Of a stretch of DNA of 64,000 bases, positions 10,801 to 21,954 are shown one piece after another; within the stretch, counting starts at the first letter, position 1; each line of letters opens with the position of its first letter. Below the pieces are notes generated by a model, which searched no databases, was not told the origin of the DNA, and saw only the letters and a list, made by a program, of their open reading frames with translations. The stretch comes from Macrotrachela quadricornifera (lineage: Eukaryota; Rotifera; Eurotatoria; Philodinida; Philodinidae): positions 4,212 to 68,211 of the forward strand of contig JAJEKB010001448.1 of the NCBI GenBank assembly GCA_022393335.1, given 5' to 3'. The position numbers and the translations under genes are program-made.

Positions 10801-11640
10801 TTTAGAAAATTAAAAGCTGAACACTTTGTAAGACGAACAAAATCTGAATAAATGAATAATAGGAAAGATATCGTTAACATACTTAGAGATCCATGCATTT
10901 GGACGCACACATTATGTCTATCTAGTCATTCATATATATAAAATCTTTTCTTTTTTCTTTTACTTTGTATATGTTCATCAGTAAGCCGAAAGGAAAAATA
11001 ATAATGATGATGAATTGAACATATTTACAGCGATAAACATTTCACGAATACTCATTGGACAAACTTTTATTTAGAACAATGTATCAAAAACATACATACG
11101 CATCTGTTTCATTATATTCTTACTAATTGTATTTACTGAATCTTTCATAGATGATACTTGTGGAGGATTGCTTCAAACATGTATAGACAGAGCCAATAGA
11201 ATATGTATATTCAGCCACCTGTGCATTGCATATTGTTTGGCTGTCATTAGGTTCATTGTAAAGTGCCATATACTAATTGATCATTATGAGAAAAATAAGT
11301 ATCCTGTTCGTATATCTCTATGAATATTTGTCACCCATTTATAGATATATCAACTGTCCTTATAACAAATAAATACATCCACATAGTTTCAATAATTACT
11401 AGTTCTTTTCCTTCTTACTTAATCAATAGTTGAACGATATATGAAAGTGATTCCTCAGTATGCTCATGTCTTAGTTGCTTTTTACTTTGTACAGAGTTAG
11501 CTTTTTGATGGAAGAGATCACTTTTCCATCATCAGGCTTCCGACAGTAGTAGACAAATAAATCATCACAATCTTTATAATAATTTATTCTGACAATACAG
11601 ATCTTCGTTTGATTTAATGGCTGATGTAACATCAAACAAG
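10801..11640. other. Intergenic, no gene seen
   Basis: AT-rich DNA without a supported gene. A short open frame around 11150-11240 (DTCGGLLQTCIDRANRIC) has no recognisable domain and no splice context. Confidence 0.4.
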
Positions 11641-11721
11641 ACATATAAAATAAATTTATTCTGTTTTTTAAATATTTCCTTTCGAAATTGTTTTTGTCAA
11701 GACATTTAACAGAATTTGAAT

Positions 11722-11808
11722 GCCCATGTAAATCAGCTGGTAGATTGCCGTGCTTATAAACAGCATTGAGTAACGCGGAAGTCGCGGGATCGAGACCCGT
11801 CATGGGCA
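11722..11808 (+). tRNA. tRNA-Ile(UAU) with a 14-nt intron
   Basis: Complete cloverleaf. The acceptor stem GCCCATG pairs with CATGGGC, followed by discriminator A. Bases 8-9 are TA. The D arm is AATC-AGCTGGTA-GATT with the conserved GG. Anticodon stem CCGTG pairs with CGCGG. The variable loop is AAGTC and the T arm is GCGGG-ATCGAGA-CCCGT. The anticodon loop reads CTTATA, then a 14-nt insert (AACAGCATTGAGTA) at the canonical 37/38 intron site, then A. The anticodon is TAT, and eukaryotic tRNA-Ile(UAU) genes commonly carry an intron here. A T-run (GTTTTTG) lies just downstream as a Pol III terminator. Confidence 0.85.
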
Positions 11809-12775
11809 TTTATATTGTTTTTGTTCTTAAGAAAGAACTTATGACGTCATCATCAATTTTCGCAATATGATGAAATTCAAAATTTGTATTGCAGTGTATC
11901 CATTCTATAAATCTTGTCGAGAAACATTACTAACCAAATTTTCATGAAAAAAAGATACTTTCTTTAACTGAAATAAGGCATTTTTCGACTTTCTCACCAG
12001 TTTTCAACATCAAAGTTTCTTTTCTTTCAACCATTTTCTAATTGATCTATTTGAAAAGTAATTCATTGAAATGAGCACACAAATTGTGATGTTTTTCATG
12101 TTTTAAGTACGATGGTTTGAAACTGCATAAAAAATACGATTTTAGAGGGTAGTTGGTTTGAGTATTTCACATAGATCTTTTTACTCAGTAAAATTTTTTA
12201 CTACAAAGTATTAACCTAACAGCCAAAATTTCCAAATGCCATCAATAACGGCTTATAATGTTCTTGGAACCGATTTATTTAATCATGAGAAATTAGGTCG
12301 TATTCAAGACGGACATCAAAAACTAAACAAAACAAGATGTTTTGATAATAATAGTTTTCCATTAGGAATTGATTCGTAGTACTTTCCGCCTTTTTTATAT
12401 TTAAGACCGATCTGTAGTCTTTCTCATGTGAATCCCTGATGAATATGTATTATAGCACAAGTATACGCTTTCTGATTAAGTTGCTAGAGCTGATTTGGAA
12501 TATGATATGATTGTTGCTTGACTATGAATTTTTGATGATTGGATAGATTGATGTTGGGCACACTACTAGCAATGATTAATAAAATTTGAGCCTTTTGGCG
12601 AACGAACTGATACTTTATAGAATGAAAATATATTTCATAATAGTTCTTTGTTCAATACTCGACACATCTACTGTCAAAAATCATGCTTTTTACAATGCAA
12701 ATTTAGAATTTCATCATATTGCGAAAACTGATGATGACGTCATTAGTTTTTTGTTAAGAACAATAACAATATAGA

Positions 12776-12862
12776 TGCCCATGACGGGTCTCGATCCCGT
12801 GACTTCCGCGTTACTCAATGCTGTTTATAAGCACGGCAATCTACCAGCTGATTTACACGGGC
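12776..12862 (-). tRNA. tRNA-Ile(UAU) with a 14-nt intron, second copy
   Basis: Inverted copy of the gene at 11722-11808, convergent with it. It has two differences in the mature tRNA. One acceptor pair becomes a G-U wobble (GCCCGTG with CATGGGC). The T stem is now fully Watson-Crick (ACGGG with CCCGT). D arm, anticodon stem, anticodon TAT and intron are identical. The fold is intact, so both genes may be active. The downstream T-run is weaker than in the first copy. Confidence 0.82.
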
Positions 12863-12935
12863 ATTTAAATTCCATTAAATTTCTTGATAAAAACAATTTC
12901 GAAAGGAAATACTTAAAAAACAGTATAAATAAAAT

Positions 12936-15350
12936 GTTTGCCTCCTTTAAATAATCTTTTGTTTTAAGTTCGAATTCTGTTTTTATAATAAGAGATCAGA
13001 AAATATTAATGGCGTAGTGTCTATTTATATATTTTCAATACGAATATCAGAGTGAGATGAATAAAAATACAAAAGAAAAAGTTTGACTGGAATATAATTA
13101 AAGTTTAAGATAACATGATTTTGAGGTATATTCATATTGTCACTGTGCTACAGCGTAGACGTAACCTTCCTAAAAAATAAACTGTAGATAAGTTTTTATT
13201 CAATACGAATTAATAATGCTTTTGTTTGAGAAAAGACAGAATAATAAAGAATTAAATTTGCTTCAATTATAGAGAATCACAAATATATTTTCTGAAAAAT
13301 CTCGTTGCCAAATAATTATATTTATATGAATAAAATAAAAGAAGATTTTATGTCGAGACTTCATCTTTGCTTTATTTATAATCATTTCTTGAACATATTA
13401 ATTTTTTCTAATAATTCTGAAATTTACAATTGAAAATGACTGCTGTAATTAACTTTAATTACGGGGTGTTTTATATTTGATTTCATAGAGCTTCATTTCT
13501 GGCTTTATTATTTTCTTGAATAGATCATATATATTTATGATTATTCCATAAATACTGTTGTAATATAGTTTGGATTAAATTTGCATGTGTAAAATTTACA
13601 AATAGTATTTATCAACTTGTTCAATAGATGATTTTTAAATTCAATAGTACGTTTTTGTAGTATATTTAGTCTTCTCAGTTACCTTAATATTACTCTAAAT
13701 CATTTATTGACTAGAACACCTTATATTTGTTTATCTACCTTGAAGATATATTATAATACACTATAGAATTTCACCATAATTGGTCGTCCATTTATTAAAA
13801 TAATTATTACCAACAAATCAAGTAGAGAAATCTAATGCTTCTAAGGTAGAATTTAAATTTATGCTTTATGCCAGTTGGTATATATGTTCGGCATAAAGGA
13901 ATAGCCATTTTTTTTAACAATCAAGTTGCGTACACTCGATATAATAAAAAAAGACATGAAATCGTTCTATTAAGAAATCAACATTTAATTGTTGTGTAAA
14001 TCAAACTTTTAACATTATTATTTAAATATGATTAAACGAAATGAATATCGAATTGTTTCACTTGATCTGTTTCTTATTAATATGCTTTTATCACCAGCAT
14101 CTATTATTTCAAAATTTATTCGATTTACAATACCTATGCATAATAATATCAAAGCAAAATATTTTCAATCGTACTTTAACTTTATCAAATTTCTGCTCGG
14201 TAATTATTAATCTGTTTAATTTAATTGAAAATTTCAATAATTTTTGCCGTTAAATATTAAACATATATCTGTTTCAAAATATTGTGAAGTGTCATTTCAA
14301 ACAAACGATAATCCTGAATTATTTATAATTAAATACAATTCAATTGAAGATTTTGTGATAAAAAAAGTATCGTTCACTTTGATGAACTTGACAATTTATT
14401 GTCGTATATCTCACAACGAGTGTTCAGCATGATTCTTGTCATTTACAGTCGTCATAATCAGGGCTACTAAAATAGACACATTTTCTGTGCTCGTATTAAC
14501 TGCATTAGTTTTCTTGATATATTTTGATAAAGTGTCCATGTTTCCTGAATCGAAGAAATTATACACAAGTTCCACAAGCGTTTATTTTCATATAGATTGC
14601 CTTTCAAGAATTAGACCAACTTCAACATCGAACATATGGCTGTAACTCATTAGATTAGAATATAACATTCTAATGGCTTTTCGCAAGCCTTTTAAGAACA
14701 TCTTAAACAATATTTTACAGTTCAATCTAAGATGCTATCTATAACTCTCCATACGATCGCTGAAGTTGCTACTGCCTGTAACTTTTGAAGAACTACCTGA
14801 ACCTGTTACATACATATTTCTTTTTCTTTAGATAGTTAACAGTACGTTTACTTAAATGTCAAAAAGGAATACAATAATGCTCATAGTATCAATATCGTAT
14901 TTTCATGTAGAAAAACAATACTCTTGCTGCTGTACTTATATTGTTGTGTACTTTAATATTTCACATAATAGATATTTTTGAGCATGTAGTTAGAAAGTGA
15001 TTTTAACATAGATTCTGAATAGATGCTTTTCATTTTTAAAAAAGGTTGTTGTATTCTATGAAAAATTAAACGACACTTTTTTGGAAACTTTGCATCACTC
15101 GTTATAAATGTTTTCAAAAGTAAAATAATAAAAGATCTCAACCACAAATAAATGAATATTACATTGGTTATGTTGTATTCCCCTAACAAAGTTATACATT
15201 TGTTTTAATACGAAAGTTCTTAAATATAATCATGGATACATCGTATATAATCTTGATTTGTTTTGATGATGTCTCCTATAACTAAAATGAACAGATAATA
15301 TAACCATTCTATATTCCATCGTATTTAGCATGATAAAAATAGTTTGGAAA
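12936..15350. other. Intergenic, no gene supported
   Basis: About 2.4 kb of AT-rich DNA. Several overlapping short frames at 14028-14645 show no domain, no consistent splice structure and low-complexity composition. A small inverted pair (TTTATGCC / GGCATAAA) sits near 13862-13897. Nothing else stands out. Confidence 0.4.
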
Positions 15351-15351
15351 C

Positions 15352-15612
15352 TCTCGACTTGAGAAGATGACAACATCTAGATCTTGGTTTCAGAAGCCAG
15401 ATCATCAAGAGCTCTACTGCAGTCATATGAACAAATTTCTATTACAAAAAAAAATGTCAGTCAAATATTTCTATTATATTAAATATGATGAGATATAGTA
15501 TTATTACGTGATCTGTTTATTTTTGTTATAGAATATATTATAAAAAAAAAAATAAAGGTTTGTTTTTGTAATATTTACAGAGCTTTTCATGGTGCATCTT
15601 CTTAGAAAAAAA
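15352..15612. repeat. Partial foldback copy sharing the GAGCTCTAC module
   Basis: Sequence around 15407-15445 (AAGAGCTCTACTGCAGTCATATGAACAAATTTCTATTAC) and the inverted AGAGCTTTTCATGGTGCATCTTC at 15580-15603 match the internal module of the 5318-6274 element. The region is therefore a related, more diverged element or its remnant. Exact ends were not determined. Confidence 0.5.
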
Positions 15613-16490
15613 CAAAATTATATGATATATCTGTGATGAAAATATGCATTCATTTTAGTGTACAATTATAGAAAGAATAGTAAAGCAATCAAGACAGTTG
15701 TGATTCAACGTCGTACGAATTGTCTGAACGAATGTTATTATTGTGACAATAATTTTTTCATTTTGCTTCAATATTTTTTCTTTCGACCTGTTTACGATTA
15801 GCTGTTTTGAATATTTTGTTTATATATTTGGGTATCTATACAAGAAAATTGCACTTATAGGATGAATTTATTCACTATAAACGTTCATCTCAAAATAATT
15901 ATATCATTTTATTAAGCTACTTACAACACTTAACTGATTAAAAAAAAAAGAAGTGATTAATATACAAAATTATCGACAATCTTATGGAACTTGATACTAT
16001 ATAATATCTATTCTTTGAAAAGAATATGAGTAAGATATTTTTCACTATAATCTGAATAATTATATCAACTTGAGTAAAATTTAATTTGAAAATTTTAGTA
16101 GAATTAATTGATGTAACGGATTATCTATAAATAATTGCACTTTTAGTATTTTTAAAATTTCTTCTTTATGTTTTTACTTAATTGAAGCGGATTGTTCTTT
16201 TAAAAAAAAATATTGTTTAAAATTCTGTATTAAACTTGCGAAATTAATCATAAGAATGAACTAATTTTACAAATTGAATATTAGCAGAAAATTTTTAAGA
16301 TTCACACGTATAACTTCAATGAAAAATGTGGAGTTCAAGCAATTTTCATATATTCGTATTAAAAGAATCATTAGTTATTGAATCTATCCGATTTAGATCC
16401 ATTAAATTATAATTTATGCAAAGAAATTGACTGAAACTACAAATTAAGATAAAACAACAAAAGAAACATTCATAGACAAAGCAACACTTT

Positions 16491-17159
16491 TTTTTTTTTT
16501 TTGTTTTTAATATATATCATTTATTGTGCCATATGTGTTGGTGGTTCACAATTAGTTAAAATAAGAGAGAGAAGAGAAAAAAGAAAAAGTAAAATCATAT
16601 GGAGTATGTCAGAAAGAAGAAACAAAAAGGATCTTGATGCAACAAAAGACAAAAGAGATCAAGTTATCAATACATTTATTTGTCGTACATATAGAGAAAA
16701 AAGAAAAGAAAACCAAAGGAGAGAAGAGGAAATGAAGAAGAGACAAAGACGTCAAATTAGGAGGGAGAAGCTAGAAAGTGCTTAAATACAAATGTATTTA
16801 TGTTAAACGTGGTTACTCTGAAACAGTCATATTGCTGGATATGGGCACAATCAAATTCACACCAGTCCAGGAGGGAGTGTTGAGCTTGTCTAACTAGTCT
16901 ATTGTAAAATTTGCTGTTTGTTCTATATCCTAGTTTTTTTGTCCAATCATAGTTACAGTCCGAGATCATTAGGTATGCGTTCAGACATTGTTGGTATTCT
17001 AATGCTTCAGATGATGTCATTAGATGCAACATGAGACGTCTCCAGTAGGTAAAAAGGAAGTCACGGAGGGATTTTTCTCTTGTCATAACTAGTGTTGTAA
17101 AGTCATCCCATTTATATAAGCCATATATAATTCTCATACCTGAGCAGAATTTGTGTTCG
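16491..17159 (-). mobile_element. Retrotransposed insertion, 5'-truncated, minus strand
   Basis: A 19-bp sequence, ATAGACAAAGCAACACTTT, occurs at 16472-16490 and again at 17160-17178 and brackets the insert exactly. On the plus strand the insert begins with a run of T, which is a poly(A) tail on the minus strand. Read on the minus strand it has an open frame from its 5' edge (17159) to 16757, a 250-base pyrimidine-rich trailer, then the tail. Long target duplication plus poly(A) is the signature of LINE-machinery insertion. It is either a 5'-truncated non-LTR element or a processed copy of an mRNA. Confidence 0.85.
16757..17159 (-). pseudogene. Truncated ORF inside the retroinsertion
   Basis: The frame is open from the 5' edge of the insert for about 134 codons and ends ..FVFKHFLASPS. 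It includes WDDFTTLVMTREKSLRDF, EALEYQQCLNAYL and LLDWCEFDCAHIQQYDCF. The apparent ATG at 17167 lies in the target duplication outside the insert, so it is not the true start and the 5' part is missing. The composition and the setting suggest the C-terminus of a non-LTR retrotransposon polyprotein beyond the reverse transcriptase, but no catalytic motif is present to prove this. It could equally be the 3' end of a retrocopied host mRNA. Confidence 0.5.
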
Positions 17160-17590
17160 ATAGACAAAGCAACACTTTCTATTGAAAGAATTCAAAGAAA
17201 AACAACATTTTTTATTATGTTTGATCTTTCAATTAGTCATAGATCATTCATTATTATTATTCGCGGAAGAAGAAAAATATTAAATTATAGTACAAGTACA
17301 ATACATATATCTTTTCTTGATCAAACGTTCTCAGTTTATATCTACATTTATAATTACATCAGTATGATATTCAATTAATTTATTTTTAAAATTAAATTAG
17401 ATGAGAAATTTTCTTGAAGCTTGTTTTTTTCTGCATTTATATTCTGTAAAGAAAAAACTTTTATAATAAAAAAAGAAATCCGTTTATATTAATATTCTAT
17501 GAATAGCTTTCAATTATGAGAGCATTATATTCATAAAATAAAATGTTTATTATAATAAATCAACTCATATGTTTCTTTTATTATTAAAAA

Positions 17591-18523
17591 ATGAATTCAA
17601 CATCAGTAATATATCTTAATACGTCAATATCAACAATAGTTAAATCATGGTTTATACCTCTCGATATTTTATCTGTTATATGTACTATTGTAGTTATTGG
17701 ATTTGCCACATTCTTTTTATTTGTTATTATTTTCGATAAAACATGCCATACAATTCCAATGATGTTAGTTGCTAATTCATGTTTAACTGAACTTCTATTC
17801 GCAAGTAATGCATTTGGAATGTCTATATTTACACTTGAAAATGATCTTAAACAAAATCAATATCAAGATTCATTTTGTATTTTTCGAGGATATTTTACTT
17901 TTAGTTTATATGCTTTACAAAATTATTCTTATTTATTACAATCAATTTATCGATATATTGTTGTTGTTTATCCAAATCGTTTATTTTGGCAAACAGTACG
18001 AATACAAATATTGTTTATTAGTATAACATGGATATTTGCTTTTGGATATCCTATTGTATTTTTATTTACTGGTGAAATGATCTATGATATTAATAATCAA
18101 ATATGTCATATACCATTTCGACTTTCTTTTCCTATAATTTATACATCACAATGTAATTATGCAATTCCTGTTTCAGGAATTATGTTTATTTATTTTATGT
18201 TAATTCGTTATGTTAAAGAAATGAGTAAACGTGTTACATCTTTTAATGCTTTATCTCGAGCACAACGAGAATTAAAAATGGTTCGACGTATAGTTATACT
18301 TGTAATGATTTTAGTTACAGCTGGTTTTCCTTATACAATATTTGTTTTTATTTCATTTTTTACTACACCACCAAAATATCATCTTCGTATTACATATGCT
18401 TTTATTCACTTCTCATTAACATTAGTAATGTTCTCTTTATTTCAATTTAATGATACACTTAAATTATCTGTCAAGAAAATATGTAAATGTCGACCAAATA
18501 TGATAATACCAACATTAAAATAA
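17591..18523 (+). CDS. Rhodopsin-like (class A) G-protein-coupled receptor, 310 aa
   Basis: A single-exon 7TM protein. Hydrophobic segments fall at about residues 20-50, 55-80, 100-125, 138-160, 180-205, 232-258 and 265-290. The N-terminus has N-glycosylation sites (NST, NTS). Cys96 before TM3 and Cys171 in the second outer loop would form the usual disulfide. The DRY position at the end of TM3 reads YRY (LLQSIYRYIVVVYPNR), and the second inner loop and TM4 (ITWIFAFGYP) fit the class. TM6 is RRIVILVMILVTAGFPYTIFVF. The NPxxY motif is changed to FQFND. The product is probably a plasma-membrane receptor with an unknown ligand. Intact reading frame; intronless, unlike the receptor gene at 21955-23595. 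Confidence 0.85.
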   Translation: MNSTSVIYLNTSISTIVKSWFIPLDILSVICTIVVIGFATFFLFVIIFDKTCHTIPMMLVANSCLTELLFASNAFGMSIFTLENDLKQNQYQDSFCIFRGYFTFSLYALQNYSYLLQSIYRYIVVVYPNRLFWQTVRIQILFISITWIFAFGYPIVFLFTGEMIYDINNQICHIPFRLSFPIIYTSQCNYAIPVSGIMFIYFMLIRYVKEMSKRVTSFNALSRAQRELKMVRRIVILVMILVTAGFPYTIFVFISFFTTPPKYHLRITYAFIHFSLTLVMFSLFQFNDTLKLSVKKICKCRPNMIIPTLK

Positions 18524-19789
18524 ATAATTAAAATTAAATAAAAATATATAAAATATTTTGTTTTGTGTTATTATTGTTTTTTCAAATATTATTTATTGAG
18601 ACAGTAATACGATGATGAAGAACAATCATCATAAAAGTGCAAGACTTATATGAAAACATACTAAAAAAGTTGAGAAAAGAATTGAAAATATCTGTATATA
18701 TAAAGAAGAATGTTTCTCTATCTGTTTATTTGCTATGCATTCCAACACGGTACAAGAAATTGGATCAAAATCTCTTCAAAGGTCTTCCTCTCATCTAGAG
18801 AAAGGTCGACGACCTACTCTTATCGAAAAAATATTGGTCCTACTCCCTAAAATAGCTCCCTATTTATCTGACCAATCAGATTGCAGCATTTCATAATATT
18901 GAATACCTACTAAGCAACACGTTGTAGACGACTAAAAGACACACACTTAGATGTTTTCTAGAGGTGATGAATCCGAATCGGAGATTTAATCGTTTTGATA
19001 ACTCATTGGTAATTTCGCAATCGACAGATGCAGCGATTTTTGGAAAATCAATGTCACTGAATGATCTCAATGAGGACATTACTCCAGTCGGATACTGCGG
19101 TTCCGTGCAGTGGATGCAGTAATAGGGACCGTTAAATCTATCTATCTACACGAAGAAGAATGTTTGTTTGTTCACTATCCATAATATGAGCTCGAGCCTG
19201 TCTCTCTCCTACTATCGGTTGATCTCATGAAACGCGGGTGCGAGGTAAAGAGGTGACCGTCAGCCTGTGTGAACAACAATCTGTGCCTGAATGCTCTTTA
19301 CGTATTTGGTTTCATTTGTGGCTGGCGTCATCAAACTTTTCCGAGCATATTCTTTGGTCTGAAAGGAGGTCGAAAGGATGTTAGCGCCACAAACAGCAGT
19401 GAGCGAAAATGGCTGGGGTAAGCTGTCATCCGGGCGATGAATACTGCATCTCTGTCCTCCTGAAGCGTTTTGTCTGTCTCATGATCAGCGTCACCAAGTC
19501 TCAATACAGTTCTACTTGATCCACTGGTAGGTCAAGGAAGATCCATATGGCTACTCGCGTTATGTAGCATTTCGCACCGGTTTAACTTGACTGCAATTGT
19601 ATCCCTGTATCAAACAGTTTGGAGTGGAAGATACGATCATGAACCTCCTTCTGCTACTTTTTCACAGCCAGCACAGAGATGTGCGATAGAGATGGTGAGA
19701 GGTATAGAAAAAAACAGGTTTACACACATTAACCTAAATTTTCATACCGTGGAGCGAATGAGACTAAGTGTATCAACTTAAGCATGGCG
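18524..19789. other. Intergenic, GC-richer patch, possible Helitron-type ends
   Basis: From about 18730 GC content rises above the flanks with no supported gene. Two similar starts, TCTGTATATATAAAGAAGAA (18691) and TCTATCTATCTACACGAAGA (19137), both run on into GAATGTTT. Termini beginning TC and followed by this kind of sequence are seen in some Helitrons, but no CTRRT end with a hairpin was located. Treat as unresolved mobile DNA. Confidence 0.3.
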
Positions 19790-19896
19790 CAGGGTTGCCA
19801 GATCAAAAATTTGAAAATCAGAAATTCCTACTATCAAAATCAGAAAATATTCAGAATTTTTTTTTCAAAATCAGAAAATAATCAGAAAGACTAATA

Positions 19897-20496
19897 CAGG
19901 GCGGCACGTAACCTTTGCCTCTCCCTCTACAACCTAAAGGATAAACAACACAACCAAGTATTTTATACCAATCGTTAGAATTCATCGAGCTCGACAAACA
20001 AATATATATTAAAAACTGTTAGCCCTTTTTTTCTGAGACAAAAAGTCAAAAGAACTATCTGAAAAAATCTAAAAAAATATTTAAAAAACTTCTTTTTTCG
20101 AATGAAGAAAATGCTTCATTTTTCAATAAAAACAGCTTTTTTTCATTGTTTTTATTGTCTCAAAGGTCTCAAATATACTCATCACATGCAGTTTTTCATG
20201 CTGCATCGAATAAGTATATTTTCACACGTCTGAGGTAGTGAAAACAATGAAAAAAGCTGTTTTTATTGAAAAATGAAGCATCTTTCTTCATTCGAAAAAA
20301 GAAGTTTTTTAAACATTGTTTTAGATTTTCCAAGATAGTTTTTTTAACTTTTTGTCTCAGAAAAAAGGGTCTAAAAGTTGTTAACATATATTTGTTTGTA
20401 GAGCTCGATGAGCTCTAACGATTGGTATAAAATACTTGGTTGTGTTGTTTATTCTTTAGGTTGTAGAGGGAGAGGCAAAGGTTACATGCCGCCCTG
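19897..20496. mobile_element. Near-perfect foldback element nested in the hAT element, 600 bp
   Basis: Ends are CAGGGCGGCACGTAACCTTT and its near complement, bounded by TA on each side. Arms of about 285 bp (19897-20180 and 20212-20496) pair almost throughout, leaving only about 30 bp at the apex near TTTTTCATGCTGCATCG. The transcript would be a long hairpin. The TA flank suggests mobilisation by a mariner/Tc1-type transposase. Confidence 0.88.
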
Positions 20497-20710
20497 TATT
20501 TCGTTGACACGAAATACTCTTTGGCATATGCAGATAACAGAAATAACCTATAAAAAAAAGAGAGAAAAGACGGGGCAGTATTGAGCTACTCTCTTAATGA
20601 ATTACGATCGTAATGAATTTGGACAAATATCGGAGCGAAACGATAAAACCAGAAAAGTCGAAAAAAACGAAAAAATCAGAAATATCCGAAGAAAACTGAA
20701 AAATCAGAAA

Positions 20711-20797
20711 AATCAGAAGGTCAGAAGAAAATCAGAAAAATCAGAAGGTCAGAAGAAAATCAGAAAAATCAGAAGGTCAGAAGAAAATCAGAAAAAG
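20711..20797. repeat. 28-bp tandem repeat x 3
   Basis: The unit contains ATCAGAAGGTCAGAAG then AAAATCAGAAAA and is repeated three times inside the right part of the hAT element. It creates a lysine/serine-rich open frame (20597-20950) that is a repeat artefact. Confidence 0.8.
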
Positions 20798-20855
20798 TTT
20801 GGAAATTCAGAAGCTTTCCTGCCATTTCAGAAGATCTGGCAACCCTGGCATGGCG

Positions 20856-21954
20856 GGAAAGATCCCATTGAAGATGGAAAAGTTCAAGGCACAACTATTG
20901 AGAGAAATTTTCTCAATAATAATAATAATTCAACTGAAAGAAGTTTCTGAATAGAATATTATCTCTCTGTTTGAATACAATACAAAAAATAGGATAGATA
21001 TTTCTTTTTTTAATTATCTTCATCAAGGCCATAGTTTATTAGCAAGTACGACTCCACATTCATATGTTTCTCCTGTACCTAAAGATTCTCTCATCACTCT
21101 CTATTCAGCAATATCTGCGTCCATGTCCTATGGATATCACTATTTTAAATGGATAACTCTCACTACAGGCTCGATTACCCTTGGCTTCCAACTTTGAGAT
21201 GATATTGATTAATGATATATGGATGATATGTCAGGGTGTAATGAAACTATGGAAATGCTAGTCAATAGTGAGTTTAAATCTAGATCCTTGTTACTTGGAT
21301 GGATAAGATCACTCACATTTGGTAGTAAAATCACGACTTTCATATCTCGAGCTTGTGTCTATCGTCTAGATAGTAAGTGTAACGACCAGGACAATACAGA
21401 TGGGCAGTCGTTTCATGTAATACCGAAAGAAGGTTATTGTTACTTTCTTCTAATTCCTTGAAATGAACGCTATAATCAAAAAAATACTAATTTTGTGTAT
21501 TCTTTCCATTTAATTAATTCAAAATTATAAGAAACTAATAAAAATATACTGCATTTTAACACGATTTCTATAAATATCTAATTGAAATAATTTATTTTAT
21601 ATTATCACAGATGATTGCTAGACAATTCATATAAACATTTTTATGAAAAATTACATAATTGAAGTTTAAAAAAACTTAGTATAAGATAACATTTTCGAGA
21701 TGTTTTCAAATTTTGAAAAATATGAATCTTGAAAGTTGATACATGTTTAAAAGTCAAATTCAAATGACTCGTTTGTGTAATACGTTATATTCATTTCTAT
21801 ATAAGAAGAACGTTTTGCAAGAAATTATAACAGTTTCGATCTTCTTTCGAATACTAAATATAATTTTATTTGAGACAAAAGACACAATATATAAAACATT
21901 TAATAAGCAATCTTTATTTACTAAATAAATAAGTTATTAATTTTTTTTTTAGAA
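20856..21954. other. Intergenic, no gene supported
   Basis: AT-rich DNA with a GC-richer block at 21040-21470 containing short frames but no recognisable domain. It may be decayed coding or element sequence. Confidence 0.4.

Larger units (their letters stand above)
11641..12935. repeat. Large inverted repeat carrying two tRNA genes
   Basis: Left arm about 11641-11905 and right arm about 12640-12935 are imperfect inverted copies. Matching blocks include TTTCCTTTCGAAATTGTTTT / its complement GAAAGGAAATACTT region, the whole tRNA, and ATGACGTCATCATCAATTTTC / GAAAACTGATGATGACGTCA. About 735 bp of unpaired sequence separates them. Both arms keep a folded tRNA, so this looks like an inverted segmental duplication or a foldback element that captured a tRNA. 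Confidence 0.75.
19790..20847. mobile_element. Non-autonomous hAT element, 1058 bp
   Basis: Terminal inverted repeats are CAGGGTTGCCAGATC and its exact complement. An exact 8-bp target duplication GCATGGCG flanks them (19782-19789 and 20848-20855). CAGGG-type ends with an 8-bp duplication define the hAT superfamily. The interior is A-rich with many copies of AATCAGAAAA-like words on both sides and a separate foldback element nested in the middle. No transposase. The perfect duplication suggests a fairly recent insertion. Confidence 0.92.

Noticed and set aside
11471..11809. 112-aa minus-strand frame starting MPMTGLDPATSALLNAVYKH
   Set aside because: It reads the antisense of the tRNA-Ile gene; this protein-like wording is a classic artefact of tRNA sequence.
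12236..12379. 47-codon ORF between the two tRNA genes (ITAYNVLGTDLFNHEKLG)
   Set aside because: Too short, no recognisable domain, and no transcript or splice evidence in sequence.
14028..14645. Several overlapping short ORFs, at first taken for a receptor or LRR exon set
   Set aside because: No consistent GT..AG joins, no conserved motif and strongly AT-driven composition.
16501..16785. 94-aa plus-strand Arg/Lys/Glu-rich frame
   Set aside because: It reads the antisense of the pyrimidine-rich trailer of the minus-strand retroinsertion.
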